The notes under the pieces: generated by a model
The model's database searches: none
Seen by the model: only the letters and a program-made list of their open reading frames with translations
What the model was told of the DNA's origin: nothing
Program-made: the position numbers and the translations under genes
Part shown: one piece after another, positions 1 to 7,812 of the stretch
How positions within the stretch are numbered: position 1 is the stretch's first letter
Layout: each line of letters opens with the position of its first letter
DNA from: Planctomycetia bacterium
GTDB lineage: Bacteria > Planctomycetota > Planctomycetia > Pirellulales > UBA1268
NCBI GenBank assembly: GCA_014192425.1
Contig: BJHK01000027.1
Coordinates: 1-40,117, forward strand
Length of the DNA: 40,117 bases
Direction: 5' to 3'

Positions 1-86
1 CCTTGCTTCAGGATCGCCTCGATCACGCGACGGCGAAGGTCTTCTTGGGCCTCGGACGACAGCGAGCGAGCGTCTTTGTGTGCCAT
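1..86 (-). CDS. IS630-like transposase, N-terminus only (runs off window)
   Basis: Only the first 28 codons are present and the gene continues off the left edge. The reading starts MAHKDARSLSSEAQEDL and continues RRRVIEAILKQG. This resembles the leader and first helix of the helix-turn-helix domain of IS630/Tc1-type transposases, where an SxEAQ..LRRR..I stretch precedes the HTH. The ATG at 84-86 lies about 7 bases from a near-consensus promoter, so the mRNA may be almost leaderless. The catalytic DDE domain and the inverted repeats are outside or not identifiable. The family is inferred from this short segment alone; another HTH protein is possible. Confidence 0.55.
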   Translation of the reverse strand, partial: MAHKDARSLSSEAQEDLRRRVIEAILKQ

Positions 87-92
87 GCACCG

Positions 93-121
93 ACTATAGC
101 GAGGTAAAGCGTATAAGTCAA
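93..121 (-). promoter_or_regulatory. Sigma70-type promoter of the transposase gene
   Basis: On the minus strand, TTGACT (116-121) and TATAGT (93-98) are separated by exactly 17 bases. Each hexamer is one mismatch from consensus. The start codon begins at 86, about where transcription would start, so the transcript would be leaderless or nearly so. It is the best-looking promoter in the window. Confidence 0.75.
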
Positions 122-183
122 GTATTTAACGCCCGGAGTAGTAACAGCCGGATCTACATGGTCACCGCCACGAAGGGGCTCGT

Positions 184-2949
184 GTGCCTGAAGAGCAAGT
201 GACGACACGATCGGCGGTCGGCGGTCGCTGGGTCTATCCGTTCGGACCTGGGCTTTCAGAGTCCGGCGACCAGCCCGGCAGGGAGCAGCTCGGCGGCAAG
301 GGGGCCGGGCTGGCGGAGATGAGCCGCGCCGGCCTCCCCGTGCCGCCGGGGTTCACGATCACCACCGACTGCTGCCGGGCGTTCTTTGCGGCCGGCGAGC
401 GCTGGCCGGAAGGACTCGAGGAGGAGGTCCGGGCGGCGCTCGCGGCTCTGGAGCAGACGGTCGGCCGCCCGTTCGGCCGCGGCGCGACGCCGCTGCTCGT
501 CTCCGTGCGGTCGGGGGCGGCGGTATCGATGCCCGGCATGATGGACACGCTGCTCAACTGCGGTCTCCATCCCGGCCTCGCCGACACGCTCGGCGCCGCC
601 GCGGGGTTCTGGCCCGTCTACACGCAGTTCATCCTCATGTTCGCCCGCACGGTGGCGGGCATTCCGGCCTCCGCCTTCGGCACGGACGGCGCGGCGGAGG
701 CGGCCGATCGCCGGTCGGTGGAGGCCTGCCTGCGGACCTATCGCGAGCAGACCGGCCACGACTTCCCCACCGAGCCGTGGCCGCTGCTCCGTGAGTGCAT
801 CAGCGCCGTGTTCCGCTCCTGGGGGAGCGACCGGGCCGTCACCTACCGGCGCCGCAACGACATCCGCGGCCTGCTCGGCACCGCCGTCAACGTCCAGGCG
901 ATGTTCCCCTCGGAGATCTCCGGCATCCTCTTCACCCAGGACCCGAACAACCTGCCCGCCGAGCGGATGGTGGTGGAGTCGTCCTACGGCCTCGGCGAGG
1001 CGGTCGTGTCCGGCGACGTGACTCCCGACCGGTTCCTCGTGCCGCGATCCGACTACGCGGCCTTCCAGACCGTTCTCGGCGACAAGAGCCACCAGGTCGC
1101 CGCGCTGGGGAGCGCCGGCCGTGGGGCCGCCGACGCGGCCAGCCTGACGCCCGAACAGGTGGCGGACGTCTGCCGCTTGGGGCTGCGGATCGAGGACTAC
1201 TTCGGCCAGCCGATGGACATCGAGTGGGGCTGGGCCGACGGCCGCTTCGCCCTCCTCCAGAGCCGGCCGATCCGCGGCCTCGACGTGGCCCGCGATGTGG
1301 AGCCGGCCCGGCTCGCGGAGATCGAGCGGCTGCGCGGGCTCGCCGGCAGCGGCCGGCGCATGTGGGTGGCGCACAATCTCGGCGAGACGCTCCGGGCACC
1401 GACGCCCCTCTCCTGGGACATCGTCCGCCGGTTCATGAGCGGCGCCGGCGGGTTCGGCCGCTTCTACCAGGATCTCGGCTACCGCCCCGCGCCGCAGGTC
1501 TGCACGGAGGGATTCCTGGAGCTGGTCGGGCCACGGATCTACGCCGACCCGGACCGGGTGGCGCAGCTCTTCTGGGGCGAGAGCCCGCTGGGCTACGACC
1601 GCGACGCCCTCGCCAAGGACACCGCGATCCTCGACCAGGCACCGACCTTCTTCGACCCCGATCGGGCCGACGGGACGTTCTTCCTGCGCGTCCCGGCGAT
1701 CGTGGCCACGATGCTCCGCGCCTCGCGGCGCTCGAAGCAGCTGCGCGGCACGGTCCGCGAATCGTTCGAGCGCCAGGCGCTGCCGCCGTACCTCGACTAC
1801 GTGCGAGCGAAGCGCGGTCAGGACCTGACGCGGCTCGACACGCCGCAGGTCCTGGCCGAGCTCCACGACCGCTGCCGGCGGGTAATCGACGACTTCGGCA
1901 AGGAATCGCTCAAGCCGGGCTTCTTCGGCGCCCTGGCGTTCACCGAGCTGCGCGGCCTGCTCATGCAGCTCATGGGCTCCGCCGAGGGCAGCCGGGTGGC
2001 CTGCGAGCTGGCGATGGGCCTGGAGGGGGACACGACGGTCACGCAGAACGAGCTGCTCGAGCGGGTGGCCCACGGCGCGGCGGGCATCGGGGAGTTTCTC
2101 GAGGCCTACGGGCATCGGGCGGTGGGGGAAATGGAACTGGCCGAGCCCCGCTACCGCGAGCGTCCCGATCAGCTCGACAACGCGCTCGAGGCGATGCGGA
2201 GCGGCCGGTCGGCATCCGCCATCCACGAGGAGCACGTCCGGCGCCGGGCCGTCATGGAGGCGGAGCTGCCGGCGGTCCTGGCCCGCTGGGGCGGGGCGTC
2301 GTTTCGCGAGCAGGTCGAGGCGGCCGTCCGCGAGACGCACCGACTCCTCGCCTACCGCGAATCGGGCAAGCACTACCTGATGATGGGCTACGAACTGATC
2401 CGCCTGGCGATCCTCGCGCTCGCCGACCGCTGGGACCTCGGCCGCGACGTGTTCTTCCTGCGCCTCGACGAGCTGGCGCGGTTCGAACGGGACCGCGAGA
2501 CGCTCGTGGCGGAGGTGGCGGCCCGCCGCGTCCGCTGGCAGGCGCTGCAGCGGCTCGACATGCCCGACGTCATCGATTCGCACGACCTGGCGCGGCTCGG
2601 GCTGCCGCGCGAATACGAGGCGGCCGCGGAACTCCGCGGCGAGGCCGTATCGGCCGGCATCACCACCGGCAGCGCCCGCATCGTCTTCGATCCGCGCGAG
2701 AAGCGCGACCTGGGCAGCGACGCGATCATCGTCTGCCCGTCGACGGACCCCGCCTGGACGTCGCTGTTCGTCAATGCCCGGGGCCTGATCGTGGAGAAGG
2801 GGGGCGTGCTCTCGCACGGCGCGATCGTGGCCCGCGACTTCGGCATCCCGGCCGTGGTCTGCAGCGGGGCGACCGATCGGATCCGCGAGGGGAGCCGGCT
2901 CCGGCTCGACGGCAATCGGGGCGTCATCCATCTGTTGGACGAGGCCTGA
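184..2949 (+). CDS. PEP synthase / rifampicin phosphotransferase-like phosphotransferase
   Basis: A 921-residue ATP-dependent dikinase-type enzyme. The N-terminus carries the PPDK-type signature (LGGKGAGLAEMSRAGLPVPP, then TITTDCC) and the ATP-grasp motif SVRSGAAVSMPGMMDT near residues 107-122; LLQSRPIRGL closes the nucleotide domain near residue 360. A helical middle region of about 450 residues follows. The C-terminal swivelling domain has STDPAWTSLFV and GGVLSHGAIVARDFGIP, whose His (about residue 878) should carry the phosphoryl group. No PEP/pyruvate TIM barrel follows this domain. The order ATP-grasp, large middle domain, His domain is that of rifampicin phosphotransferase, not PPDK. 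The acceptor is unknown. The start is GTG at 184, with AAGGGG at 173-178; a second GTG at 199 is an alternative. The next gene begins 3 bases after the stop. Confidence 0.8.
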   Translation: MPEEQVTTRSAVGGRWVYPFGPGLSESGDQPGREQLGGKGAGLAEMSRAGLPVPPGFTITTDCCRAFFAAGERWPEGLEEEVRAALAALEQTVGRPFGRGATPLLVSVRSGAAVSMPGMMDTLLNCGLHPGLADTLGAAAGFWPVYTQFILMFARTVAGIPASAFGTDGAAEAADRRSVEACLRTYREQTGHDFPTEPWPLLRECISAVFRSWGSDRAVTYRRRNDIRGLLGTAVNVQAMFPSEISGILFTQDPNNLPAERMVVESSYGLGEAVVSGDVTPDRFLVPRSDYAAFQTVLGDKSHQVAALGSAGRGAADAASLTPEQVADVCRLGLRIEDYFGQPMDIEWGWADGRFALLQSRPIRGLDVARDVEPARLAEIERLRGLAGSGRRMWVAHNLGETLRAPTPLSWDIVRRFMSGAGGFGRFYQDLGYRPAPQVCTEGFLELVGPRIYADPDRVAQLFWGESPLGYDRDALAKDTAILDQAPTFFDPDRADGTFFLRVPAIVATMLRASRRSKQLRGTVRESFERQALPPYLDYVRAKRGQDLTRLDTPQVLAELHDRCRRVIDDFGKESLKPGFFGALAFTELRGLLMQLMGSAEGSRVACELAMGLEGDTTVTQNELLERVAHGAAGIGEFLEAYGHRAVGEMELAEPRYRERPDQLDNALEAMRSGRSASAIHEEHVRRRAVMEAELPAVLARWGGASFREQVEAAVRETHRLLAYRESGKHYLMMGYELIRLAILALADRWDLGRDVFFLRLDELARFERDRETLVAEVAARRVRWQALQRLDMPDVIDSHDLARLGLPREYEAAAELRGEAVSAGITTGSARIVFDPREKRDLGSDAIIVCPSTDPAWTSLFVNARGLIVEKGGVLSHGAIVARDFGIPAVVCSGATDRIREGSRLRLDGNRGVIHLLDEA

Positions 2950-2952
2950 ACG

Positions 2953-3801
2953 ATGCTCGAGTCGATCAACGACCTGCTGCTGGCGATCGGCGATCCGCTG
3001 CTCAACTGGCTGCTCCGGCTGCCGCGGGACGTCGCAATCCTGATCGTGGCCGTCGGCACCGGCGCCATCATCACCGGCTCGCGGCTGTTCACGACCGACC
3101 AGGACCTGCTTTGGCGCTGCGGGCAGGACAAGCGCCGGCTCGGCGAACTGGTGCGGGAGGCGAAGCGGGGGCGTGACAAGGAGGCGGTCAAGCGGCACCG
3201 GCTCACGAAGACGCTCGTCGACCTGAAGGCCATGCGGCAGGAGTTCTGGCCGCTCGTCGCCGCCCTCGTTCCGATCGCCATCCTCGGCTCGTGGTGCTTT
3301 CAGCGGCTCGCGTTCCTGCCGCCGCGGGCCGGCGATGCGCTGACGCTCGAGGCCCACGTGCCCGTGTCGGCCATCGGGTCGCTGGCGCACGTCGTGCCGC
3401 AGCCGGGCGTCGAGGAGGTGTCCGGCGCGGAGCGGCCGCAGTGGATCGCCACGGTCGGGGAGTTCGACGATCCGGCCTTCCCCGCCGCGATCGACGGCGG
3501 CGTGGCCCGCTGGCGGCTCCGGGCCGCGGCCCGCCCCGAGCCCTATCGGCTCACGATCCGCCACAGGGACTGCAGCGTGGAGAAGCGGCTCCTCGTCGGC
3601 CAGCCGACCTACGCGGCGGAGCTCGAGATCTATCCGCCCGGCAGCCCGATCGAGTACGCCCGCATCGCCATGCAGCCGGCGAAGTTTCTCGGGCTCGTGC
3701 CCGGGATCGAGCGGTTCGGCGTGCCGCCGTGGCTGGTCGCCTATTTTCTGATCGCCATCCCGTCGGTCAGCCTGCTCAAGCGACTGACGGGCATCCGCTG
3801 A
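2953..3801 (+). CDS. DUF106 / EMC3-TMCO1 (Oxa1 superfamily)-like membrane protein
   Basis: 282 residues with hydrophobic segments near residues 27-45 (VAILIVAVGTGAIITGS), 98-115 (PLVAALVPIAILGSW) and near the C-terminus (PWLVAYFLIAIPSVSLL). Between the first two is a charged helical hairpin rich in K/R/E (DKRRLGELVREAKRGRDKEA), then LKAMRQEFWPL. A membrane helix, a cytoplasmic coiled coil, an MR..fwPL motif and another helix is the DUF106/EMC3/TMCO1 arrangement, a family related to the YidC/Oxa1 insertases. About 130 mostly polar residues (roughly 125-255) are inserted before the last helix and probably lie outside the membrane. A role in membrane protein insertion is inferred from this architecture only. 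The gene is 3 bases downstream of the phosphotransferase gene and probably co-transcribed. Confidence 0.5.
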   Translation: MLESINDLLLAIGDPLLNWLLRLPRDVAILIVAVGTGAIITGSRLFTTDQDLLWRCGQDKRRLGELVREAKRGRDKEAVKRHRLTKTLVDLKAMRQEFWPLVAALVPIAILGSWCFQRLAFLPPRAGDALTLEAHVPVSAIGSLAHVVPQPGVEEVSGAERPQWIATVGEFDDPAFPAAIDGGVARWRLRAAARPEPYRLTIRHRDCSVEKRLLVGQPTYAAELEIYPPGSPIEYARIAMQPAKFLGLVPGIERFGVPPWLVAYFLIAIPSVSLLKRLTGIR

Positions 3802-3840
3802 CACGACGCTCACGACGCCGCGGCGGGACGGGTTTTTGGT

Positions 3841-3846
3841 TACAAT
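3841..3846 (+). promoter_or_regulatory. Possible -10 element for the kinase-hemL-DedA run
   Basis: TACAAT ends 7 bases before the kinase ATG at 3854. No convincing -35 lies 16-18 bases upstream, so the call is weak. If real, transcription would start at or next to the ATG. Confidence 0.3.
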
Positions 3847-3853
3847 CGTCACC

Positions 3854-5719
3854 ATGCACCCGGCCCGCCTCGGTCCCTACGAGATCCATTCCCGGCTCGG
3901 CCAGGGCGGCATGGGGGAGGTGTTCGCGGCCACGGACACCGCCACGGGCCAACGGGTCGCGGTGAAGACGCTCGCCTCCCACCTCGGGGGCAATCCGGCG
4001 TTGCGGCAGCGGTTCGTCTCCGAGATCAACGCCCTCCAGACGCTGCGGCACCCGGGAATCGTGGAGCTCCTCGCCTTCGGCGAGGACGATGGGCGGCCGT
4101 TCTTCGCGATGGAACTCGTCGTCGGCAGGAGTCTGGAGCAGACGCTGCGGGATGGCCGCCGCTACTCGTGGCGCGAGACCGTGGCCATCGCCCTGGAGGT
4201 CGCGCGGGCGCTGAAGTTCGCCCACGATCATGGCGTCGTCCACCGCGACCTGAAGCCGGCCAACCTGCTGCTGCTCGACACGCCGCGCGACGGCGTCTCG
4301 GTCAAGCTCGCCGACTTCGGCATCGCCCGGCTGTTCGGCGACACCGGGCAGACGAGCGCGGGTACCGTCGTGGGCACGGCCGAATACATGGCTCCCGAGC
4401 AGGCGACCGGGGCGCCGGTCGATCACCGCGCGGATCTGTATGCCACGGGCCTGGTGATGTTCGCGATGCTCGCCGGTCGGCCGCCGTTCACGGACGCCAA
4501 TGCCGCCACGATCCTCGCCCGGCAGCGGAGCGAGCCGGCACCCCGGGTGTCGGCGCGGGTGGGGGGAGTTCCTGCGGCGCTCGACGACCTGATCGACAGG
4601 CTGCTCGCCAAGAATCCGGCACACCGACCGGCCAACGCACTGCTCCTGCAGCGGATCCTCACGGCCATCGATGTCCTGCACGGCGCTGCCGAGCCCAACC
4701 CGCCCACGGCCGCCCCTGCGGCCCTGGCCCTCCTCGGCCCGACGCTCGACATGCCGGCCGTGGCCCCCGCGGACGCGCCGCTGCTGACCGCCGTGGGGCA
4801 GACCCGGACCGGGCTCGCGACACCCGCGCAGCAGCCGACGCGCGAGGACGCGCGGTCGGAGAACGGTCCGGAAGCCGCGACGCCCGGCCGGACGCGGTTC
4901 ACGACCGTGGCCGAACTCGACGCCCGGCTCGCCGCCGCCGCCGTTCGGGACGCGACGATCACGCGGCAGCGCCAGGCGTCGGGGGTGCTCGCCGCCACAG
5001 CCGTTCTCGGCCTCGCCCTGCTGCTGGCGGCGCGGCCGCCGTCGGCGGCCGACCTCGACCGTCGCATTCGGGCCATCGAGGCCGACGAGACCGCCGACCT
5101 GCGCGACGCCTGGCCGCTGATCGACGAGTTCCTCGACCGCTATCCGGACGACCCGCGGGCCGGCCGGATCGCCGGCCTCGGTCACCGGCTCGACGTCGAT
5201 GCCCTCGAGCGGCGGGCCCGGCGCCGGCCGCCACCGGGCCGGGTGCTCGAGGCAGTGGAACGCGACTATCGGGCCGCGATGGAACGTGCCGCCGAGAGCC
5301 CGGCGGCGTGCCTGGCGGCGCTGGAGGCGATCAGCGCCGTGCGCGGCCCCGCCGGCAATCCGCACGCGTCGCCGGGCGAAGCCGAGGAGTCGCTGTGGCT
5401 GGCGCTGATCCGCCGGCAGATCGAGCGGTTCACGCCGCTGGCCGAACGCGAGCGGGCGGAGGATGCCGCCCGGGCGAAGGCCACGCTGGCCGAGGCCGCC
5501 GGTCTCACCCGGCAGGCGGCGGCCGAGACCGACGGCGGCCGTCGTGCCGACCTCCGCGCCCGCCGCCGCGGCCTGCTCACGGGCATCGTCGAAGTGTTTG
5601 CCGGCCGGCCGCATGCCGAGGACAGCGTCGCCGAGGCCCGGCGGTTGCTGGCCGCCGGAGAGCCCGCCGAGTCCGCCGCCCTGACGCCCCCCATCCCCCC
5701 CGGACCAGACCAGCCATGA
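3854..5719 (+). CDS. Membrane-anchored Hanks-type Ser/Thr protein kinase
   Basis: 621 residues counted from the ATG at 3854. The kinase domain is complete over roughly residues 7-275: glycine loop LGQGGMGEV, the ATP-binding lysine in RVAVKTL, catalytic loop HRDLKPANLLL, DFG in LADFGIARLFG and GTAEYMAPEQA in the activation segment. A Pro/Ala-rich juxtamembrane linker follows, then one membrane helix at about 373-392 (ASGVLAATAVLGLALLLAA). The last 225 residues are Arg/Glu-rich and helical with no recognised ligand domain. The family is the PknB/Stk type common in planctomycetes; substrates are unknown. A TTG at 3836 would add six residues but includes the putative -10, so the ATG is preferred. 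The stop overlaps the hemL start (ATGA). Confidence 0.92.
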   Translation: MHPARLGPYEIHSRLGQGGMGEVFAATDTATGQRVAVKTLASHLGGNPALRQRFVSEINALQTLRHPGIVELLAFGEDDGRPFFAMELVVGRSLEQTLRDGRRYSWRETVAIALEVARALKFAHDHGVVHRDLKPANLLLLDTPRDGVSVKLADFGIARLFGDTGQTSAGTVVGTAEYMAPEQATGAPVDHRADLYATGLVMFAMLAGRPPFTDANAATILARQRSEPAPRVSARVGGVPAALDDLIDRLLAKNPAHRPANALLLQRILTAIDVLHGAAEPNPPTAAPAALALLGPTLDMPAVAPADAPLLTAVGQTRTGLATPAQQPTREDARSENGPEAATPGRTRFTTVAELDARLAAAAVRDATITRQRQASGVLAATAVLGLALLLAARPPSAADLDRRIRAIEADETADLRDAWPLIDEFLDRYPDDPRAGRIAGLGHRLDVDALERRARRRPPPGRVLEAVERDYRAAMERAAESPAACLAALEAISAVRGPAGNPHASPGEAEESLWLALIRRQIERFTPLAERERAEDAARAKATLAEAAGLTRQAAAETDGGRRADLRARRRGLLTGIVEVFAGRPHAEDSVAEARRLLAAGEPAESAALTPPIPPGPDQP

Positions 5720-7044
5720 CGGATGTCTCTCCCGCGGCCCACTCGCGCCGGCGCAGCCACGAGGCCTTTGCCCGGGCGCGTAGCCTCATCCCCGGCGGCG
5801 TCAACTCGCCGGCCCGCGCGTTCGGCGGCGTCGGCGGCGAGCCGATCTTCTTCGCCTCCGCGACGGGCCAGCGGCTCACCGACATCGACGGCAACACCTA
5901 CCTCGACTACATCGGCTCGTGGGGGCCGATGATCCTCGGCCACCGGCATCCGCGGGTCGTGGCGGCGATCGAGCGCACGCTCGCCAGCGGCACGAGCTAC
6001 GGCGCCCCGACCGAGGGGGAGAGCCGGCTCGCCGAGCTGATCATCGACATGGTGCCGTCGATCGAGAAGGTCCGGCTCGTGAGTTCGGGCACCGAGGCGG
6101 CGATGACGGCCGTGCGGCTGGCCCGCGGGTTCACGGGGCGGGAGCGGATCGTGAAGTTCGCCGGCAACTACCACGGCCACGCCGACAGCCTGCTCGTGGC
6201 CGCCGGGTCGTCGGCCGCCACGCTCGGCGCCCCCGACTCCCCCGGCGTGACCCGGGGCACGGCCCGCGACACGATCGTGCTCGAATACAACGACCCCCAA
6301 GGGCTCGAGGACGTGTTCGCGGCGCAGGGCGGCGAGATCGCGGCCCTGCTCATGGAGCCGGTCGTCGGCAACATGGGGCTCGTCGTGCCGACGGCGGAGT
6401 TCCTGGCGGTCGCCCGCCGGCTCACCGAGCGGCACGGGACCCTGCTCGTGTTCGACGAGGTGATGACCGGGTTTCGGCTCGCCGCCGGCGGCGCCCAGGA
6501 GATCCTCGGCGTCACGCCCGACCTGACGACGCTCGGCAAGATCGTGGGCGGGGGATTGCCGCTGGCCGCCTACGGCGGCCGCTCCGACGTCATGGACCAC
6601 GTCCTCCCGGTGGGCAAGGTGTTTCAGGCGGGCACGCTCGCGGGCAATCCGCTGGCGGTCGCGGCCGGCACGGCGACGCTGGAAGAACTCCGCGACAATC
6701 CGCCGTATGCCCATCTGGAGCGGCTCGGCAGCCGGCTCGAGGCGGGGTTCCGCGCGGCGGCGGCGGATGCCGGCATCACGGCCTGGACCGCGCGGGTGGG
6801 GAGCATGATGACGACGTTCTTTCAGTCCGGCCCGGAGGCCGTCCCGGTGACCGGCTGGAAGACCGCGTCGCAGAGCGACACCCGCCGGTACGCGGCCTTC
6901 TTCTGGGGCATGATCGATCGCGGCGTGTATCTTCCCTGCAGCCAGTACGAGGCCCTGTTCTTCTCCGCGATGCACACCCCGGACGACATCGAGGCCACGG
7001 TCGCCGCCGCCCGGGCGACGCTCGCCGCGATCGCCGCCACCTGA
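5716..7044 (+). CDS. hemL: Glutamate-1-semialdehyde 2,1-aminomutase
   Basis: 442 residues, the usual length. This PLP enzyme isomerises glutamate-1-semialdehyde to 5-aminolevulinate, the precursor of haem and other tetrapyrroles. Family hallmarks are LIPGGVNSPARAF at the N-terminus, SSGTEAAMTAVRLARG, KFAGNYHGHADSLLVAAGS, LVFDEVMTGFR (Asp contacts the PLP pyridine nitrogen) and TLGKIVGGGLPLAAYGG with the Schiff-base lysine. FQAGTLAGNPLA and the C-terminal LPCSQYEALFFSAMHT are also typical. The ATG overlaps the kinase stop by four bases, so the two genes are probably translationally coupled. That coupling is unusual but need not mean the kinase regulates haem synthesis. Confidence 0.97.
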   Translation: MTDVSPAAHSRRRSHEAFARARSLIPGGVNSPARAFGGVGGEPIFFASATGQRLTDIDGNTYLDYIGSWGPMILGHRHPRVVAAIERTLASGTSYGAPTEGESRLAELIIDMVPSIEKVRLVSSGTEAAMTAVRLARGFTGRERIVKFAGNYHGHADSLLVAAGSSAATLGAPDSPGVTRGTARDTIVLEYNDPQGLEDVFAAQGGEIAALLMEPVVGNMGLVVPTAEFLAVARRLTERHGTLLVFDEVMTGFRLAAGGAQEILGVTPDLTTLGKIVGGGLPLAAYGGRSDVMDHVLPVGKVFQAGTLAGNPLAVAAGTATLEELRDNPPYAHLERLGSRLEAGFRAAAADAGITAWTARVGSMMTTFFQSGPEAVPVTGWKTASQSDTRRYAAFFWGMIDRGVYLPCSQYEALFFSAMHTPDDIEATVAAARATLAAIAAT

Positions 7045-7057
7045 GAGACCCACCGTC

Positions 7058-7711
7058 ATGGACGCCCTGAAATCGTTTCTCGACCTGTTCCTGCACGTCA
7101 ACGAGCATCTCGAACGGCTCGTCACCGCCTGGGGCCCGTGGACCTACGTCCTCCTGTTCGCGATCATCTTCTGCGAGACGGGCCTCGTGGTGACGCCCTT
7201 CCTGCCGGGCGACTCGCTCCTGTTCGCGGCGGGCACGATGGCCGCCCTCTATCCGGAGCACCTCGGTCTGCCGACGCTGCTCGTGATCCTGATCGTGGCC
7301 GCGATCCTCGGTGACACGGTCAACTACGCGATCGGCCGCTGGATCGGCCCCCGGGCGTTCACGATCAACCGCTGGTTTCTCAAGCACGAGCACCTGGAGC
7401 GGACGCAGGCCTTTTATGCCCGGCACGGCGGGAAGACGATCGTCCTCGCCCGCTTCGTGCCGATCGTGCGCACGTTCGCCCCGTTCGTGGCGGGCGTGGG
7501 AAAGATGCACTACCCGACGTTTCTGTTCTACAACGTCGTCGGCGGCGTGGCCTGGGTGGCGATCTGCGCCCTGGCGGGCTACTTCTTCGGGACGATCCCC
7601 GCGGTCCGCAAGAACTTCGAACTCGTCGTCGTCGGCATCGTGATCGTGTCGGTGCTGCCGCTGGCCTGGGAGTGGTGGGCCGCCCGGCGCCGCCACAGGC
7701 ACGGGGGCTGA
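7058..7711 (+). CDS. DedA-family membrane protein (SNARE-associated/VTT domain)
   Basis: 217 residues with about five hydrophobic segments. DedA landmarks are the amphipathic re-entrant stretch ETGLVVTPFLPGDSLLFAAG (residues about 45-64), GDTVNYAIGRWIG, and the basic motif RFVPIVRTFAPFVAGVGKM with its conserved Arg and Pro. VTT/DedA proteins act in the cytoplasmic membrane as proton-dependent lipid carriers or flippases, undecaprenyl phosphate recycling being one established role. Which lipid this one handles cannot be read from sequence. It starts 13 bases after hemL and is probably in the same transcript. Confidence 0.92.
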   Translation: MDALKSFLDLFLHVNEHLERLVTAWGPWTYVLLFAIIFCETGLVVTPFLPGDSLLFAAGTMAALYPEHLGLPTLLVILIVAAILGDTVNYAIGRWIGPRAFTINRWFLKHEHLERTQAFYARHGGKTIVLARFVPIVRTFAPFVAGVGKMHYPTFLFYNVVGGVAWVAICALAGYFFGTIPAVRKNFELVVVGIVIVSVLPLAWEWWAARRRHRHGG

Positions 7712-7736
7712 ACACGGCGGTGCGGGCCCCGAGACA

Positions 7737-7810
7737 TGTCGAATCCACTCGACATCGCCTGTAGTGTCGACTAAACTCGACACCGTCCTTAGTGTCGACT
7801 ACACTCGACA
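7737..7810. repeat. Three phased 18-bp dyad repeats overlapping an ATPase gene start
   Basis: Three copies of the inverted repeat TGTCGA-N6-TCGACA lie at 7737-7754, 7765-7782 and 7793-7810. Successive copies start exactly 28 bases apart. Spacers are ATCCAC, CTAAAC and CTACAC, and both 6-base arms are perfect in all three. The last copy ends two bases before the ATPase ATG at 7813 and no Shine-Dalgarno sequence is visible, so a protein bound here would cover the translation start. It looks like a multi-site operator or iteron cluster. Confidence 0.8.
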
Positions 7811-7812
7811 AA

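Noticed and set aside
1-186. Complete insertion sequence at the left edge
   Set aside because: Only the transposase start and promoter are visible. Neither terminal inverted repeats nor a target duplication can be confirmed.
3836-3853. Upstream TTG start for the kinase
   Set aside because: It would place the putative -10 TACAAT inside the gene. The ATG at 3854 gives the normal short lead into the kinase domain.
256-3855. Very long minus-strand open frame (about 1200 codons) opposite the phosphotransferase gene
   Set aside because: Arg/Pro/Asp-rich low-complexity translation with no motif. It is the expected antisense shadow of G+C-rich coding DNA and crosses real gene boundaries. The same holds for long antisense frames opposite DUF4132 (13360-16008), hemL and the kinase.
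7737-7810. Three regularly spaced repeats considered as a mini CRISPR array
   Set aside because: Unit is an 18-bp dyad with only 10-base linkers, no cas gene is near, and the array ends right at a start codon. Operator-like cluster fits better.
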